NCBI RefSeq assembly: GCF_036670025.1
Contig: NZ_CP137640.1
Location: 5,180,001 to 5,244,000, forward strand
Length of the DNA stretch: 64,000 bases
Origin: Bacillus_BD oryzisoli
GTDB taxonomy: Bacteria; Bacillota; Bacilli; Bacillales; Cytobacillaceae
Reading direction: 5' to 3'
The position numbers and the translations under genes were made by a program. Below the pieces are notes generated by a model, which did not search any database, was not told the origin of the DNA, and saw only the letters and a list, made by a program, of their open reading frames with translations. Each line of letters begins with the position of its first letter. The stretch's first letter is position 1. Below are positions 61,872 to 64,000 of the stretch, piece by piece.

Positions 61872-62102
61872 TTATACAATTAATTGTCTTAAACTATCAT
61901 TCAATCCTTTGGAAATATCAACCAAATCCTCGTCTTTCCCTTTCAAATACTGACCGTATACTAATGTTGAACGATATTTATAGGAATTTTCGGCGGTGAC
62001 TGTGACGTAATCCAGCATCCAACGTGATACAATTCTGCTGCCTTTTCCATTCTTCAAAGAGGCAACGTTCCTTGGTTGGTAGTATATTAGTAACAATGGC
62101 AA
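61872..62102 (-). CDS. Small hypothetical protein, start uncertain
   Basis: A 76-residue frame with protein-like composition in its last 60 residues (WMLDYVTVTAENSYKYRSTL). The first TTG has no ribosome binding site. A TTG nearer the middle has AAGGAA upstream. No family is recognised. It may be a remnant. Confidence 0.35.
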   Translation of the reverse strand: MPLLLIYYQPRNVASLKNGKGSRIVSRWMLDYVTVTAENSYKYRSTLVYGQYLKGKDEDLVDISKGLNDSLRQLIV

Positions 62103-62168
62103 ATGTTAAGAATATACTGTATCCATATGCAAGAAATTGGTTTATAAAACGAAAGGAAGGTCTTAACT

Positions 62169-62390
62169 ATGCCATTAAAAAATAAAGGAGTTGTCTGTAT
62201 TAATCATCCTAATTCTCTTATGCTAAGAAATGATGGATTTAATGCTATTACAAAATTGGAAAAGGAAGATACTGGCGGGATCCAATTTCTTCCCGAATCT
62301 GGAATCCCAGCTGTGGTTTATTTTTGTGAAAAATGTGGTTATCTTGAAATTTATGCTGCAGCTAAAACACCGTTTTGGGATGCAAAATAA
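62169..62390 (+). CDS. Small protein with CxxC motif
   Basis: A 73-residue soluble protein with a C-terminal CEKCGYLEIYAAAK segment, where the two cysteines could bind zinc. GAAAGGAAGG lies about seven bases before the ATG. Similar short proteins are common in Bacillus, but no function is known to me. Confidence 0.65.
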   Translation: MPLKNKGVVCINHPNSLMLRNDGFNAITKLEKEDTGGIQFLPESGIPAVVYFCEKCGYLEIYAAAKTPFWDAK

Positions 62391-62600
62391 GGAGTATAGT
62401 AATCATGGGGACAATTCCACTATGAAACATCTGAACCGTCCCGTCCGAGACTGCTGAAAAAGTCATCATTTTTAGTTTAAAAATTTAATTAATAAAAAGA
62501 GATTTTTTTTGAAATCCAATGTTTCTATCGAAGAACTTCAATAAAATGGCAGTAAACTGATTGCTGGTACCCTTTTTAGAGGTCTAGTACAGAAATAAAG

Positions 62601-62635
62601 AAGGTCCCGGCCATATAGCAGCCGGGATTTTTAAG
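62601..62635 (+). terminator. Intrinsic terminator
   Basis: GGTCCCGGC / GCCGGGATTTTT stem, about 210 bases after the CxxC gene. The gap 62391-62704 shows a worn repeat-like stretch (GGGGACAATTCC... GAACCGTCCCGTCC at about 62405-62450) and no gene. Confidence 0.7.
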
Positions 62636-62704
62636 TTTCCTGTTACTGCTTTTTTCATCATATTGCCCATCTCAAAAATAACTAAAACAACCACCCCCAC
62701 CCAA

Positions 62705-63727
62705 CTACAAAATCACCCGCTCATACCATTGCTGCTCACACTCCCTAACCTTCACCCCCCACAAACTCCGATAAAGCACACTATAAAAATACCCCTCAAA
62801 CGAAGTACGCACTTTCCCTGCCCTATACAAAAAAACAACCTGCTTAAAGTCCTCAAGGACTACATCCATCACATCATCCAAATGTGCCTCCAACTTCACC
62901 TTCCTATAGGCCAACTCAATCCTACCCCAAAGCTTATAAATATCCCCTGCATTAAAAAATGGCCAAGCCGCTTTAACAAATTCCCTATTTACATACTCTG
63001 GCAAAAAGCTTGGATCGAACTGATGCCATTCATCGGATTTCAACTGAACACCTGATTGACACACTATACTTGGATTAGCCCCTAATGTCTGATCTTCTCT
63101 AAGCTTTTCCCTTGCACTATGCTGCTGCTCTTCCCCCTGCTTTAAATCAAACGTTTGTTTAGATCCCCTACAAAGCTCCCGTTCCACCGTTTCTCCACAA
63201 CCTGCAGCTGAACCACAAACCTCCTCAACATCCATATTACCAACTAACTCTTCAACCTCCGTCTCCCTTACGACAATACGGTTTTGTTTTTTAATCACAC
63301 GGAGTGAACACTGTTTATTCTCAGCTTTATTAGGAGTGACAGGACGAGTGACAACTTGGAGTGACACCTGGTCCAATAATGAATCAATTGTCTCAAAAGA
63401 CTGAATCACAAACAGATTCACACCCTGCTTCCCATTCATCCTTGCTGTCGGGATTTTCTTAATAAAACCAAGCTCCTCTAACGTATTCACCGCACGAATA
63501 ACAGTCCTCCGGCTCAACCCAACAGCTTCTGCCATCGTGTCATACTTAGCAAACGACACCCCAACCACCTTCACCGAATAGGTCCAAAGAAAATGCAAGA
63601 CCTTTACCGCTCCATCCGATAGAGAGGACTTGAATTTATATAAAAACCCGCGAACTGCCTTGTCCATTTCTTCGACCGTAACAAAAGATTGATAGTGTTT
63701 GATTGTTTCATAATTCAGCTTCTCCAT
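62705..63727 (-). CDS. Winged helix-turn-helix protein, replication-initiator-like layout
   Basis: A 340-residue soluble protein. The N-terminal part (about 1-120) is a winged helix (LSDGAVKVLHFLWTY, MAEAVGLSRRTVIRAVNTLE, ELGFIKKIPTARMNGKQGVN), followed by a variable charged linker and a helical C-terminal domain (about 225-335). ATG 63727 is chosen because GGAGGA is upstream. The frame extends to 63805. Repeated 18-base boxes lie just upstream of the gene, which recalls autoregulated or plasmid-type initiators, but I cannot place the family. It could also be a plain transcription regulator. Confidence 0.65.
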   Translation of the reverse strand: MEKLNYETIKHYQSFVTVEEMDKAVRGFLYKFKSSLSDGAVKVLHFLWTYSVKVVGVSFAKYDTMAEAVGLSRRTVIRAVNTLEELGFIKKIPTARMNGKQGVNLFVIQSFETIDSLLDQVSLQVVTRPVTPNKAENKQCSLRVIKKQNRIVVRETEVEELVGNMDVEEVCGSAAGCGETVERELCRGSKQTFDLKQGEEQQHSAREKLREDQTLGANPSIVCQSGVQLKSDEWHQFDPSFLPEYVNREFVKAAWPFFNAGDIYKLWGRIELAYRKVKLEAHLDDVMDVVLEDFKQVVFLYRAGKVRTSFEGYFYSVLYRSLWGVKVRECEQQWYERVIL

Positions 63728-63854
63728 GTGTCCATTCCTCCTGGAATTCATGCTGCTCTCTTTTGAAAAAGGAAGCCCCCCTGGGAGTACACTTTCCCCT
63801 TTCAAACTCCAATGTATAAAATTCGAGTCGGCTTGTACACTTTACAAAAAACGC

Positions 63855-63932
63855 AAATTCACCTTCAAAATGATCAAATTCAGGGTGAATTCATATAAAT
63901 TTCAGGGTGAATTCATATCAATTCACCCCGAA
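63855..63932. promoter_or_regulatory. Repeated operator-like boxes upstream of the winged-helix gene
   Basis: TTCAGGGTGAATTCATAT occurs twice in direct orientation (63879-63896 and 63901-63918, period 22). Inverted partial copies are AAATTCACCTTC (about 63855) and AATTCACCCCGAA (about 63920). Two-turn spacing on one DNA face suggests binding of a dimeric protein. Confidence 0.55.
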
Positions 63933-64000
63933 TCTGCACTTTTTATTAGAAATCACAAAAGACGTTCAAAATTAATGACACTGCTGTCCGTGGGGATTTA

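Overview
The window looks like chromosome of a low-GC, spore-former-type Firmicute of the family Bacillaceae (a Bacillus, Neobacillus or Mesobacillus-like organism; inferred). The evidence is strong AGGAGG-type ribosome binding sites, frequent TTG and GTG starts, YerB, YwaF, LytR and SinI homologues, and S-layer-homology (SLH) proteins together with CsaB, as in the B. anthracis/cereus type of cell surface.

Region 1 (0.2-8.1 kb) makes and exports a secondary cell wall polysaccharide. It has an LCP ligase, a three-gene glycosyltransferase operon on the minus strand (GT4, PssD-like, PssE-like), and a plus-strand set of csaB (pyruvyl transferase that makes the SLH ligand), a GT4 enzyme and a MurJ/MVF-type flippase. 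Region 2 (8.2-37 kb) is a very dense run of SLH proteins. Many carry an enzyme module: two GH73-like glucosaminidases, a subtilase, an amidase_3, a 5'-nucleotidase, an SGNH esterase, an SLT lytic transglycosylase, a SpoIID/LytB protein and an NlpC/P60 peptidase. It also has a probable structural S-layer protein, three tandem paralogues of unknown function, a diguanylate cyclase and an acetate-type transporter. Three more SLH proteins lie at 47-62 kb, giving 17 in all. Region 3 (37-64 kb) is mixed: membrane proteins, an SPFH protein with a ribbon-helix-helix partner, glutaminase, a very large LRR/Ig/YerB-like surface protein, a methyltransferase, a second LCP protein and a winged-helix protein.

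Two families of short palindromic repeats fill the intergenic spaces. Family A (GGGGGACAGTCCCCC cores joined by TTAA-centred GC-rich arms) occupies 1.2-32.5 kb. It flanks both sides of a REP-associated tyrosine transposase (RAYT) gene at 11.9-12.4 kb. Family B (GGAAGCAG...GGACGGTTCT...CTGCTTCC type) occupies 30.7-48.9 kb. Some copies supply or abut the stop codons of neighbouring genes.

The most notable find is at 58.4-58.7 kb on the minus strand. A well-conserved cyclic-di-GMP-I (GEMM) riboswitch lies directly upstream of a 38-residue SinI-like anti-repressor gene. The 3' strand of the aptamer P1 stem is also the 5' strand of a hairpin that sequesters the sinI Shine-Dalgarno sequence. This predicts a translational ON switch: c-di-GMP raises SinI, which would inhibit SinR and derepress biofilm matrix genes. 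A diguanylate cyclase with intact active site and I-site lies in the same window beside the putative S-layer gene.

Broken items include a cytochrome-b-like gene with an amber codon inside its signal peptide, a decayed lipoprotein, a frameshifted micro-ORF, an acidic C-terminal tail without a start, and the 3' end of a group II intron. No rRNA, tRNA or CRISPR array was seen.
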